Assembly: GCF_030818895.1 (NCBI RefSeq)
Contig: NZ_JAUTBA010000001.1
Coordinates: forward strand, 3,844,001-3,908,000
From: Sphingobacterium zeae
GTDB taxonomy: Bacteria > Bacteroidota > Bacteroidia > Sphingobacteriales > Sphingobacteriaceae
Reading direction: 5' to 3'
DNA length: 64,000 nucleotides
This document shows positions 37,787 to 46,316 of this stretch, piece after piece. Every line of letters starts with the position of its first letter. Position 1 is the first letter of the stretch. The position numbers were made by a program, and so were the translations under genes. The notes beneath the pieces were generated by a model. The model searched no databases. It was not told the DNA's origin and worked only from the letters and a program-made list of their open reading frames with translations.

Positions 37787-38854
37787 TTAAGCACCAAATA
37801 CTGGGTTTGGCAATCTGCAAATTGGTTGAAAACCTGAAAAATCTATGTCCGTAGAAAGGTATCCATCTTTTACAGGTTCCTCTTTCACTAAATCAGTACT
37901 GAGGTATTTTTTATTGTCATCACATAGCAGGGTCACTACAACAGCTTCATCGCCCAGCTCACGCTGTAATTTAATCGCTCCGATCACATTTGCACCTGAG
38001 GAGATTCCAACAGCCAGTCCCAATTGGCGCGATAACTTCTGTGCCATGATAATGGCATCGCCATCGTTGGCACAAACAACAGCATCAAGTTCATTTAGAT
38101 CCACAATTGCAGGAATAAACTCATCGGAAATTCCCTGGATACGATGCGACCCCACCTTATGCCCTGTGGTTAATGTTGGACTTTCTGCGGGTTCCAATGG
38201 ATGAACGCGGACATTTGGATTGACCTTTCTTAAGCTTCTGCCTACCCCCATGACCGTACCCCCCGTTCCTACACCAGCAACGAAAGCATCCGCCACCAAT
38301 CCTTGCTCTTCCAACTGCTTCACAATCTCGTAACCTGTGGTTTTCTCATGCGCCTCAGCATTATATTGATTTTCGAATTGTCTTGGCAGAAAAACGCCAC
38401 CTTTCGAAGCAAGTTCCTCACTTAAACGGATACTACCTAAAAAACCTCCTTCTTCTTTGCTTATCAGCTGAATATCGGCGCCCATACTGCGGATAATATC
38501 AGTACGCTCCTTGCTCAGCCAGTTTGGCATAATAATCTTTACTTGATGACCAAGCGCTTTACCGATTGCTGAAAACGCAATCCCGGTGTTGCCACTTGTC
38601 GCTTCAATCACCACATCACTGGGGCGGATCTGACAATTCATATACGCTTTATACAAAATATACAGCGCCATCCTATCCTTTATGCTGCCCGTTAAATTGT
38701 AGTTCTCACATTTTACGAAAATTCGCCCTGGTTTACCGCTATATGTATACTGCAATTCCAGCATAGGCGTATTTCCTACCAATCTCCAAAGATGTTTGAA
38801 TCTCTTGTCCAACGTAGGCGACAAACACGCGCTTAATAATTCTTGTTCAGCCAT
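37787..38854 (-). CDS. PLP-dependent cysteine synthase/cystathionine beta-synthase family protein
   Basis: This 355-residue fold-type II PLP enzyme starts at ATG 38854 (MAEQELLSACLS); the frame is open nine codons more. It shows the PLP-lysine motif NLTGSIKDRMA, the substrate loop EATSGNTGIAFS and the phosphate-binding GVGTGGTVMGVG. Family members make cysteine from O-acetylserine and sulfide, or condense serine or related substrates. It is longer than CysK/CysM, with an extra C-terminal tail (about 35 residues), so its exact reaction is open. It is divergent from an Lrp/AsnC regulator that may control it. Confidence 0.88.
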   Translation of the reverse strand: MAEQELLSACLSPTLDKRFKHLWRLVGNTPMLELQYTYSGKPGRIFVKCENYNLTGSIKDRMALYILYKAYMNCQIRPSDVVIEATSGNTGIAFSAIGKALGHQVKIIMPNWLSKERTDIIRSMGADIQLISKEEGGFLGSIRLSEELASKGGVFLPRQFENQYNAEAHEKTTGYEIVKQLEEQGLVADAFVAGVGTGGTVMGVGRSLRKVNPNVRVHPLEPAESPTLTTGHKVGSHRIQGISDEFIPAIVDLNELDAVVCANDGDAIIMAQKLSRQLGLAVGISSGANVIGAIKLQRELGDEAVVVTLLCDDNKKYLSTDLVKEEPVKDGYLSTDIDFSGFQPICRLPNPVFGA

Positions 38855-39014
38855 TTTTAATAAATGATTATTCTGTTGCAAAATTGACTATTGACAAGAT
38901 AATATTCAATATATGACTTTAATTTCGATAAAAATTAAGTAAAACAATATTAAAGACAGTAAATAATACAGAACAATAGTGTATTTTTACAGCAGTACCG
39001 AAAATATTCAGATT

Positions 39015-39473
39015 ATGGAATTAGATGAAATCGATGTAAAATTATTGCGTCTCCTCCAGCAGGATGCATCACTGAGCAACAAAGCGCTATCTTTTGAACT
39101 CAATAAATCCATTGCAGCCGTTCACGAACGCGTTAGAAAGCTAAAGCGGTTGGGCTACATCAAAAAAACGGTGGCAATTTTGGACCGCCACAAGATAGGC
39201 ATTGGGTTAATTTCCTTTTCTCAGGTCTTTCTCAAGGCGCATACTTTTGAAGTGTTGAATGAATTCGAAAAAGAAGTCGCTAAATTTCCCGAGGTGATGG
39301 AATGCTACCAAATGGCGGGTTCTTACGACTTTATGTTGCGTATCGCCACTAAAGATATGGATGCTTATCATATTTTTCTGCGGCATCGTCTGGCCGTACT
39401 ACCGCAAGTAAATACCGTACAGACCTACTTTGTATTATCAGAAACTAAAAGCGAGACGGCCTACCCCCTTTAA
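39015..39473 (+). CDS. Lrp/AsnC family transcriptional regulator
   Basis: This 152-residue regulator starts at ATG 39015 (MELDEIDVKLLRLLQ), the usual Lrp start; a GTG at 38979 would only add an AT-rich leader. It has an N-terminal winged helix-turn-helix (SLSNKALSFELNKSIAAVHERVRKL) and a C-terminal RAM/AsnC ligand domain (VMECYQMAGSYDFMLRIATKDMDAY). Such proteins respond to amino acids. The divergent cysteine synthase gene 160 bases away is the likely target. Confidence 0.93.
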   Translation: MELDEIDVKLLRLLQQDASLSNKALSFELNKSIAAVHERVRKLKRLGYIKKTVAILDRHKIGIGLISFSQVFLKAHTFEVLNEFEKEVAKFPEVMECYQMAGSYDFMLRIATKDMDAYHIFLRHRLAVLPQVNTVQTYFVLSETKSETAYPL

Positions 39474-39498
39474 TCTTTGTCTTAAAAACCCAAGGAAT

Positions 39499-39540
39499 AT
39501 TGCTGTCATATGCAATAGCATTATTGCATATGACAGCAAT
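39499..39540. terminator. Perfect 19-bp hairpin between converging genes
   Basis: A perfect inverted repeat (39499-39517 with 39522-39540) with a 4-base loop lies between the Lrp stop and the convergent PNGase F-like gene. It lacks a T-run and contains two ATATG/CATAT boxes. Confidence 0.65.
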
Positions 39541-39550
39541 GAAAAACTAA

Positions 39551-41227
39551 TTAATCGAACAACAAGGTTCCTGTCACATTCCAGCTACTAAAACTTGTTC
39601 CTTCAGGAGCTCCCTGTGGAATCTGCACCTGCATTGTATGGTCACCGGCTTTTAAATCCCCCAGATCAATGTAGATGGGTGGTGTTACGGTACCCGGGCA
39701 CCAATTGGAGCGGCTTAGATCGGATGAAGACAGACCTGTGGCAAAATTGCCTGAAGCTGGGTTTGACAAACGGTACGAGCCACAATCATTACGCCACGGC
39801 GTGTATTTAAAGCGTAATGAATTGTCTAGGAAAATGCGGTTTTCCTTCGGCACAAACTCATCACCATTGCCCCAGCCTCCATGCCCTGTGGTAATGTAGC
39901 GTAATTGCACGTTTTTAGCGTCCTGGTCCAAATGAAACGAAATAGTAAGACCTTTCTCCTTATCAAACATAGATCCATACTCCTGACCGCCCATTTCCAT
40001 AACGTTGGTCGTCGTAAATAAAGACATCGTCTTTTTCAGACTGCCTTTTGAATCGGCATCGAAACCCGGATGCACCGTCAGCTCCACACTCACCTCATGT
40101 CCGTTTTTATCATAATTGCCAATGAAGGCGCCTACATAGACTTCCTGCTCGCTCAACAGACCAGCCAGTTCCGTCACGTCCTGACGGTACAGTACCGAGT
40201 CTTGCCAAACCTTATCCTTTAACTGAAGATAGTTAAACTGCTTAACACCAAAGGGTGTAAAGAAACGCATCAATTCAACAATAGGCTCAAAAGATGGCGT
40301 TTTCACAACGCCTTGATAAGCTTTACCATTTCCATTTTCGTACGTAGGCAGGGTACCCATACCATTTTTCATGCCATCCAAAAAGCTTTGCGCCTTGTTG
40401 GTCGGGATGATAAAAACTGATCCCGTACGGTCATAGGCATCACCCTTCGATTGTTCGACCAACTGCACAAATACATTATCGCTAGTCTTTATTTTTGGGA
40501 TTTTCACCTTTTTTACCAAAACAGTCCCATTGGCAAAACGCAAAATAGAATCCGACTTTACATCATCCGCAAAACGTATGCACTCCTTCCGAAAAACAGG
40601 TATTTGGATAAAACGATTCTTCCAGATCAGATCTTTATACGAGAGTTCATCGTACAATTTTTCATTTCCTTTTAACCGCAGTTGATCTGGTATCGTCTTG
40701 ACCTTTTCTACTTTGGTGGCAAAAGTCCGTGTATTCCCATTGCGGATTACCTCAAGTACCAAACCAAGGTCCTGACCAAGTTCCGTGGGTGCACCTTTTA
40801 CGCCTAATTTATCGGTATACCAAACTTCTATTGTATTGGAATTGATGCTGGTCTCCACTTTTTTGCAGGGATAGCCCAAGATTGTTTTAGTCTCGTTTGT
40901 CGTGTTAAATTTTTGCTTCGAAAGTGCGAGCGAATCTTTGGTTAGAATGATTGATCCATCTTTGAGTTTAGCAATTTTAAGTACGGCATTTCCTCGGGCA
41001 CGCTCCACCACAACCCGTTCGTATGGCGGCGCCAACTCTCCCTGCATTTCTTTCGCTGAACTAACAAAAGTTTCCTTTTTATTGGCATAGACGAGGATGG
41101 CATTTTGATTGGCAGCTGTATTCCCATTGAAACTTTGATTATATTGAATGACATAACTCGACAGCTTTTGCGCCTGCGAAGACAATGACAAACATAAAAT
41201 AGACATAAAAAGAATACTTTTCTTCAT
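39551..41227 (-). CDS. PNGase F-like glycoamidase with N-terminal GLPGLI-like domain
   Basis: This 558-residue protein has a signal peptide (to about residue 19). The N-terminal part (20-180) looks like a GLPGLI domain (TILGYPCKKVETSINSNTIE then WYTDKLG). The rest (about 215-558) aligns by eye with both PNGase F domains: AYDRTGSVFI matches the WDR...VYV segment, so Asp266 equals catalytic Asp60; MRFFTPFGV matches GRFITPYWV; GDEF gives Glu457 for Glu206; SRSNWCPGTVTPP matches the C-terminal WCPG. PNGase F removes whole N-glycans from asparagine. The Glu118 equivalent is not obvious. It likely acts in the periplasm or outside the cell. Confidence 0.8.
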   Translation of the reverse strand: MKKSILFMSILCLSLSSQAQKLSSYVIQYNQSFNGNTAANQNAILVYANKKETFVSSAKEMQGELAPPYERVVVERARGNAVLKIAKLKDGSIILTKDSLALSKQKFNTTNETKTILGYPCKKVETSINSNTIEVWYTDKLGVKGAPTELGQDLGLVLEVIRNGNTRTFATKVEKVKTIPDQLRLKGNEKLYDELSYKDLIWKNRFIQIPVFRKECIRFADDVKSDSILRFANGTVLVKKVKIPKIKTSDNVFVQLVEQSKGDAYDRTGSVFIIPTNKAQSFLDGMKNGMGTLPTYENGNGKAYQGVVKTPSFEPIVELMRFFTPFGVKQFNYLQLKDKVWQDSVLYRQDVTELAGLLSEQEVYVGAFIGNYDKNGHEVSVELTVHPGFDADSKGSLKKTMSLFTTTNVMEMGGQEYGSMFDKEKGLTISFHLDQDAKNVQLRYITTGHGGWGNGDEFVPKENRIFLDNSLRFKYTPWRNDCGSYRLSNPASGNFATGLSSSDLSRSNWCPGTVTPPIYIDLGDLKAGDHTMQVQIPQGAPEGTSFSSWNVTGTLLFD

Positions 41228-41254
41228 AGCATGTGTATTGGTTTAGATGCAAAA

Positions 41255-41292
41255 ATAAGAAAGGCTTTAGGAATTCCTAAAGCCTTTCTTAT
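41255..41292 (-). terminator. Terminator after the UbiA-type gene
   Basis: An 18-bp perfect palindromic stem (41255-41272 with 41275-41292 region, centre GGAATTCC) with A- and T-rich flanks lies 15 bases beyond the prenyltransferase stop and just upstream of the PNGase F-like gene start. Confidence 0.75.
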
Positions 41293-41307
41293 TTTATGCT
41301 AAAACGT

Positions 41308-42162
41308 TTATTTGATCAACCAGATATCCAAGAGGTAGAATACCGCAAAAATCACGGAGGCATACCCGTTGGTCGTCATAAAGTCGCGATTGACCCGACT
41401 TAAATTAGTCGATGAAAACAGGGTATGCTGGTAAATCAGCAAGGCACCGTAAAAAGCCACACCTAGATAATAAATCCAACCTACCGGCATCAAAAATGCT
41501 GGTATTAAAATAAAGATAAAAGATAACACATGCAGACCTTCCGAAACACGCATCGCTCCCTTCGTTCCCAACCACACGGGTATAGAATTAAGCTGATTGG
41601 CCCGATCAAACGCTTCGTCCTGCAACGCATATATAATATCAAATCCACTTACCCAGGTCAGCACGGCAAAGCCATAAAGCACCGGCACTGCTGCAAACTG
41701 CCCGGTAATCACCATATAGGCTCCTATTGGCGCCAACCCGAGTCCAGCCCCCAATACAAGGTGACATAGCGGTGTTATACGCTTCGTATAAGAATAGAAA
41801 AGTACCACAAAAAGTGCTACTGGCGACAGCATAAAACAAAGCGAATTGATAAAGTACGTCGCGCCTATAAAAATGAGGCAATTTACTAGTGTAAAAACCA
41901 GCGCATTATTCGCTGAAATCTTTCCCGCAGGAATATCACGCATGGCTGTCCTTGGATTTATCGCATCAATATCTCTATCCAGATAGCGATTGAATGCCAT
42001 AGCAGCATTACGAGCCGTTACCATGCATACAAGCATCAGCACTAATAATTTCCACGAAAAGGCATGTTCCGTTGTATGCAATGCTAAAAAAAAGCCGATA
42101 AAGGCAAATGGCAATGCAAATACACTGTGTGCAAATAAAACTAAAGACAAATATTTTTTCAT
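41308..42162 (-). CDS. UbiA-family prenyltransferase (likely menaquinone pathway)
   Basis: This 284-residue membrane enzyme has the two Asp-rich motifs of UbiA proteins: NRYLDRDID (about residue 57) and the second at DEAFDRANQ (about residue 185). About eight membrane helices are seen. It transfers a polyprenyl chain to an aromatic ring. Bacteroidota make menaquinone rather than ubiquinone, so it probably acts in menaquinone synthesis, perhaps as the MqnP-like enzyme of the futalosine route; this is inference. It starts 6 bases after engB and is co-transcribed. Confidence 0.87.
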   Translation of the reverse strand: MKKYLSLVLFAHSVFALPFAFIGFFLALHTTEHAFSWKLLVLMLVCMVTARNAAMAFNRYLDRDIDAINPRTAMRDIPAGKISANNALVFTLVNCLIFIGATYFINSLCFMLSPVALFVVLFYSYTKRITPLCHLVLGAGLGLAPIGAYMVITGQFAAVPVLYGFAVLTWVSGFDIIYALQDEAFDRANQLNSIPVWLGTKGAMRVSEGLHVLSFIFILIPAFLMPVGWIYYLGVAFYGALLIYQHTLFSSTNLSRVNRDFMTTNGYASVIFAVFYLLDIWLIK

Positions 42163-42168
42163 TCGAAC

Positions 42169-42810
42169 TTAAAATCTAGGCTGAAACTGTCCGTTTCCAT
42201 CCAGCTCAGGGGGAACAAATCGGCCGTTAACTTCAGCAATTGTATCCAAAATAGGCTCATGCCCCATTTTCTTTTCCGCCGAAGTAAGGAAAATCTGTGG
42301 TACCTCTTCAAACCATTGTAGCAATGATTTTTTAAACTTCGCAACATTAGCATCGGATTTCACAGCTGATTGCTTATCGGCTTTCGTAAAAACCAACATA
42401 AAGGGCAATCCGCATTCCCCAAGCCAATAGCAGAAATCCAGGTCAATCTTTTGTGGTTCATGTCGGCTATCCACCAACACGAAAACACATTGCAAATTAT
42501 CCCGGTGAGTTAAGTATCTGCGGATGAATTTTTCCCATTCATTACGACTCGTCTTTGAGGCTTTGGCAAAACCATATCCTGGCAAATCCACCAGATACCA
42601 CGTGTCGTCGATGATAAAATGATTGATCAACTGGGTCTTACCTGGCTTTTGAGAGGTTTTGGCAAGTCCTTTTTTGTTGGTCATCGCATTAATCAATGAT
42701 GATTTACCGACATTCGAACGTCCGATAAAAGCATACTCCGGCAAAGTTGGTGCTGGTAATTTGTCAACTCTCGTGTTACTACACACAAATTCGGCTTTTT
42801 TCACTTCCAT
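42169..42810 (-). CDS. engB: Ribosome biogenesis GTP-binding protein EngB/YihA
   Basis: This 213-residue TRAFAC GTPase is needed for large ribosomal subunit assembly. The P-loop is GRSNVGKSSLINAM, G3 is DLPGYG, G4 is TKAD and G5 is SAEK. I start at ATG 42810 (MEVKKAEFVCSN), the standard EngB start; the frame is open to 42888 but that part is not conserved in character. It is first in a two-gene operon with the UbiA-type gene. Confidence 0.95.
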   Translation of the reverse strand: MEVKKAEFVCSNTRVDKLPAPTLPEYAFIGRSNVGKSSLINAMTNKKGLAKTSQKPGKTQLINHFIIDDTWYLVDLPGYGFAKASKTSRNEWEKFIRRYLTHRDNLQCVFVLVDSRHEPQKIDLDFCYWLGECGLPFMLVFTKADKQSAVKSDANVAKFKKSLLQWFEEVPQIFLTSAEKKMGHEPILDTIAEVNGRFVPPELDGNGQFQPRF

Positions 42811-43183
42811 GGAGCAAAGGTACGTTAAATCAATCCCTTTGACAAGATTTGTACGGCTTCTATGCCATAAAAAAGCTTTATGTCCCATTTTATAAGATGA
42901 GGATCAAAATGTGCGCAATTATTTTTAACTTTCCATTCTAGGAACTGTCGAAATGACTACGCCACTGCCGAAAAAGTCACATCGTGAGCGGAATATTTAC
43001 CATCGTGCCAATACAAGAAGCCGGTACACCTCTAAGATTTAAATATCGCTCAAAACAAATTTTTATGCAGTGCTGTAACAATTCAGCGGTAAATGATACT
43101 AACCTATCAATAGCAATCAGTCAATAAGCGATAGCATAGCTTTATCAAACTCAACGTAAGAATTAAAATCAAACCTTCAATAC
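42811..43183. other. Intergenic region with no visible gene
   Basis: About 370 bases separate the divergent engB and ABC transporter genes. I see no frame with coding character, no tRNA, and no full promoter match. It presumably holds both promoters. Confidence 0.5.
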
Positions 43184-44119
43184 ATGTTACTCGAAATCAA
43201 TCATGTCACCAAAGATTACGCCAATCACCGGGCATTGGACGATGTTTCCATTCAAATTCCCAAAGGGAAAATTTTTGGACTACTGGGGCCCAACGGTGCC
43301 GGAAAAACATCACTAATCCGTATTATAAACCAAATTACAGCCCCCGATTCTGGTGAAATATTGTTTAATGGCGAGATTTTGGGCCCTAAGCACATTGCTC
43401 AAATCGGCTATTTACCAGAAGAGCGCGGGTTATACAAAAAAATGAAGATTGGCGATCAAATGCTGTATTTGGCACAACTAAAAGGGCTTAACAAGAAAGA
43501 AGCACTGCTGCGCATTCAAGATTGGTGCGAACGTTTGGACATCACCTCCTGGTGGGACAAAAAAATAGAAGACCTTAGCAAGGGAATGCAGCAGAAAGTA
43601 CAATTTGTTGCTACAGTTATCCATCAACCGCAATTGATCATACTGGATGAACCCTTTTCAGGATTCGACCCGGTCAATGCCAATATCATAAAAGAACAGA
43701 TACTCCGTTTGAATCAAGAAGGTGCAACCATCATCTTCTCTACGCACCGAATGGAAACCGTAGAAGAACTCTGTGATAATATTGCCCTGATCAACCGATC
43801 AAAAAAAATATTGGATGGTGCTGTGCAAACCATTAAAAAAGAATACCGTAATCAAACCTATAAACTAGAATATACAACAGCCGAAGATAATTTTCTTCTC
43901 TCCCTTAACCCCCAGTTTGAAGTCATCGACACAAAAATGATCGACAAAACATATATCACTACAATTCAGTTAAATAACAACATTCATATCAATGAAGTGT
44001 TAATGCATTTAATACCCCAGATACAGCTCAATCAACTCATAGAAATTGTCCCCTCGATGGCCGATATTTTTATTCAAAAAGTTACACAAGCCTCACCAAT
44101 AGCCAACAATCATGCATAA
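43184..44119 (+). CDS. ABC transporter ATP-binding protein (NatA type)
   Basis: This 311-residue ATPase has Walker A GPNGAGKTSL (about residue 36), signature LSKGMQQKVQF, Walker B LIILDEPFSGFDPVNA and the H-loop STHRMET. A C-terminal accessory domain of about 80 residues follows, as in DUF4162/NatA-type exporters. It powers the permease encoded next; the two genes overlap by 8 bases. The likely job is export of sodium, drugs or lipids; the substrate is not visible. Confidence 0.95.
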   Translation: MLLEINHVTKDYANHRALDDVSIQIPKGKIFGLLGPNGAGKTSLIRIINQITAPDSGEILFNGEILGPKHIAQIGYLPEERGLYKKMKIGDQMLYLAQLKGLNKKEALLRIQDWCERLDITSWWDKKIEDLSKGMQQKVQFVATVIHQPQLIILDEPFSGFDPVNANIIKEQILRLNQEGATIIFSTHRMETVEELCDNIALINRSKKILDGAVQTIKKEYRNQTYKLEYTTAEDNFLLSLNPQFEVIDTKMIDKTYITTIQLNNNIHINEVLMHLIPQIQLNQLIEIVPSMADIFIQKVTQASPIANNHA

Positions 44120-45437
44120 AATATTACTTATTATCCAAAGAGAGTACCTGTCTAGGGTTAAGAAAAAATCCTTTATTGTCATGACCTTTGCCGTGCCACT
44201 GTTTTTCTTCGCCCTATATGCAGGCATGTTTTATCTCACTAAAAAGAGCTTTAAAGATTCGCACACCGAAGTCTTTGTCTTAGATAAACAAGGCGACTTT
44301 GCAAGCAAACTCCAAAGTAATAAAAATGTAAGTTATACAGTTAGCCCACTAAGTCTCCAAGCACAAAAAGCGCAGCTTGCGAAAAGTGAAGCAAAACAGT
44401 CGATCCTTTATATTCCCAAAGACATTTTATCCAGCCAAAAAGCGGAGCTTATTACGAGCGGAAAGACCAGTTTTGTCACACAGGAGATCATTACCGAGCA
44501 ACTGGAAGAAATCATCCGTGAAAAGGAGTACAAAGCCAAGGGGATCGACCTAACCATCATCCAATCGATTAAACCTAAAGTGGCCATTGATGCCAAAGAA
44601 ATAACAGCCGACGGTGAAGAAAAGAACAGCAATACCGCCATCGCGATGGGTCTGGGCGTTGCTTTGGCCATCTTAGTCTATCTATCATTATTTCTCTATG
44701 GAGCGCAGGTCATGCGAGGCATCATCGAAGAGAAAAGCAATCGCATCATCGAAGTTATTATTTCCTCTGTCAAACCCTTTCAGCTCATGATGGGCAAAAT
44801 TGTCGGAATCGGTATGGTTGGCCTGACACAATTTGTCATGTGGCTGTTGCTTACGGGTGGACTATTTATTACCGCAACGATCTTATTTGTTAATCCTCAG
44901 GACATGCAGGAGGTAGCAGCGAGCCAGCCTGGAGGTGGTAACATGAGCACCGTTTCAAAAGCGATGGCGCAAAATGGATCAGCCGCCATCCTTAGTTCGA
45001 TACAGAGCTTCAACTTTACCGAAGTCATCATTTTTTTCTTTCTATTTTTTATCGCTGGTTATCTATTGTACAGTGCGATTTTCGCAGCAGCCGGTTCTGC
45101 TGTCGATAATGAAACCGAGGCCAATCAATTCTCTATGCCCATTACCATGCCGTTGTTATTAACGTACATCCTTTCTTTCGGCGTTATTATCAATGATCCC
45201 AATGGTCCAATAGCAACGTGGTTGAGCTTTATTCCGTTCACCTCACCTATTGCCATGCTGGTACGCATACCTTTCGGTGTACCTTTGTGGCAGATCCTCA
45301 CCTCATTGGCACTGCTCATAGTAACCTTCCTATTGGTGACTTGGGTTGCAGCACGGATCTACCGCGTAGGCATCCTGATCTATGGTAAGAAGGCAAATCT
45401 AAAGGAAATTATCAAATGGTTTAATTACAAAAGTTAG
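44112..45437 (+). CDS. ABC-2 type transporter permease (NatB type)
   Basis: This 441-residue membrane protein has one N-terminal helix (about 20-40), a periplasmic domain of about 140 residues, and a C-terminal bundle of five or six helices. The conserved GAQVMRGIIEEKSNRIIEVIISSVKPFQLMMGK loop (positions about 195-228) marks it as NatB/ABC-2 permease. It pairs with the upstream ATPase, with start and stop overlapping. A strong terminator follows. Confidence 0.93.
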   Translation: MHKILLIIQREYLSRVKKKSFIVMTFAVPLFFFALYAGMFYLTKKSFKDSHTEVFVLDKQGDFASKLQSNKNVSYTVSPLSLQAQKAQLAKSEAKQSILYIPKDILSSQKAELITSGKTSFVTQEIITEQLEEIIREKEYKAKGIDLTIIQSIKPKVAIDAKEITADGEEKNSNTAIAMGLGVALAILVYLSLFLYGAQVMRGIIEEKSNRIIEVIISSVKPFQLMMGKIVGIGMVGLTQFVMWLLLTGGLFITATILFVNPQDMQEVAASQPGGGNMSTVSKAMAQNGSAAILSSIQSFNFTEVIIFFFLFFIAGYLLYSAIFAAAGSAVDNETEANQFSMPITMPLLLTYILSFGVIINDPNGPIATWLSFIPFTSPIAMLVRIPFGVPLWQILTSLALLIVTFLLVTWVAARIYRVGILIYGKKANLKEIIKWFNYKS

Positions 45438-45493
45438 CTTCGGACAGCAGCAACTACATCGCGATAAATGCGACACAGGTATTGCCAAAGCTC

Positions 45494-45527
45494 AAAAAAG
45501 CCAAATTGCAAGCAATTTGGCTTTTTT
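45494..45527 (+). terminator. Terminator after the ABC transporter operon
   Basis: A perfect 16-bp stem (AAAAAAGCCAAATTGC with its complement), 2-base loop and T-run. It may also serve the convergent Mpo1-like gene. Confidence 0.88.
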
Positions 45528-45588
45528 GATAGTTTCACGCATTAGCTTCGATCCTACTGTGCAAGATCGGCACCTCAGGATCGTTCAA

Positions 45589-46116
45589 CTAGTATCTTAA
45601 TTTCAATTTTTTAAATACAAAATGCCACAACCATATCGGTCCAACCAATAAAAATTGGAGAAACTGCTGCCCGGTAATATTTCCTTTCTCCTTCCCTTTT
45701 CCGAGAAATAAGGCTATAATAGAAATTAGTGCGATGCCAAGACACACCCAAATGACCGCTGGCCCACCATCCCGCTGCACATGCTCCAATTGTACGATAA
45801 AGTAGCTCATACCCCCAATGGAGAATAATATCGCATAAGATAAGGTTGCCGACAGCTTTAAATAATAATAAATGACAATAGCAATGAAGAAAGAGCCCCA
45901 GTTTAAAAAAGTATGCCAATTGAGTTTTACCAGGAATTCAAATTGCGGAAATGGAATCATCCAGATCGCACCCATGATACCAAAAAATAATAAAGGTAAA
46001 AAGATGGCCTGAATCAGACGGTTAGTTGGATCCTGAAAATTAGCATCCAGCTCCGCAAAATACTTGTCTACGGGGCGTAAAGGTTCGGGTTCTTGCACTT
46101 TCTTCTTTTGTTTCAT
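45589..46116 (-). CDS. Mpo1-like (DUF962) membrane protein lacking family histidines
   Basis: This 175-residue protein has four or five membrane helices. The N-terminal block YFAELDANFQDPTNRLIQAIFLPLLFF and the end FLQFLLVGPIWLWHFVFKKL resemble DUF962/Mpo1-like proteins. In that family the start block normally reads HQNPTNKLIHW and the later block GHxxEGKKP; Mpo1 is an iron dioxygenase that breaks down 2-hydroxy fatty acids. Here these His are Phe, Gln and Lys, so metal binding as in Mpo1 is doubtful. It stands alone. Confidence 0.65.
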   Translation of the reverse strand: MKQKKKVQEPEPLRPVDKYFAELDANFQDPTNRLIQAIFLPLLFFGIMGAIWMIPFPQFEFLVKLNWHTFLNWGSFFIAIVIYYYLKLSATLSYAILFSIGGMSYFIVQLEHVQRDGGPAVIWVCLGIALISIIALFLGKGKEKGNITGQQFLQFLLVGPIWLWHFVFKKLKLRY

Positions 46117-46260
46117 TCGGCAAATTTAACAAATATTGTGCATGCCTTACCCCTTTACACTAATAATATTCGCTATTTTTAGGTCTGCCGTAAGTCATGA
46201 AGCACCTTCGTGAACTACAACCTCATAACGGAGCAGATTTAATTGAATTTTTCGGATCAT

Positions 46261-46294
46261 AAAAAAGCTCCAATCTGCTGATTGGAGCTTTTTT
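46261..46294 (-). terminator. Terminator after rny
   Basis: A perfect 14-bp stem (AAAAAAGCTCCAAT with its complement), 6-base loop and T-run, 23 bases beyond the rny stop. Confidence 0.88.
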
Positions 46295-46316
46295 ATTCGT
46301 GTTGAGCTTGAACTGT

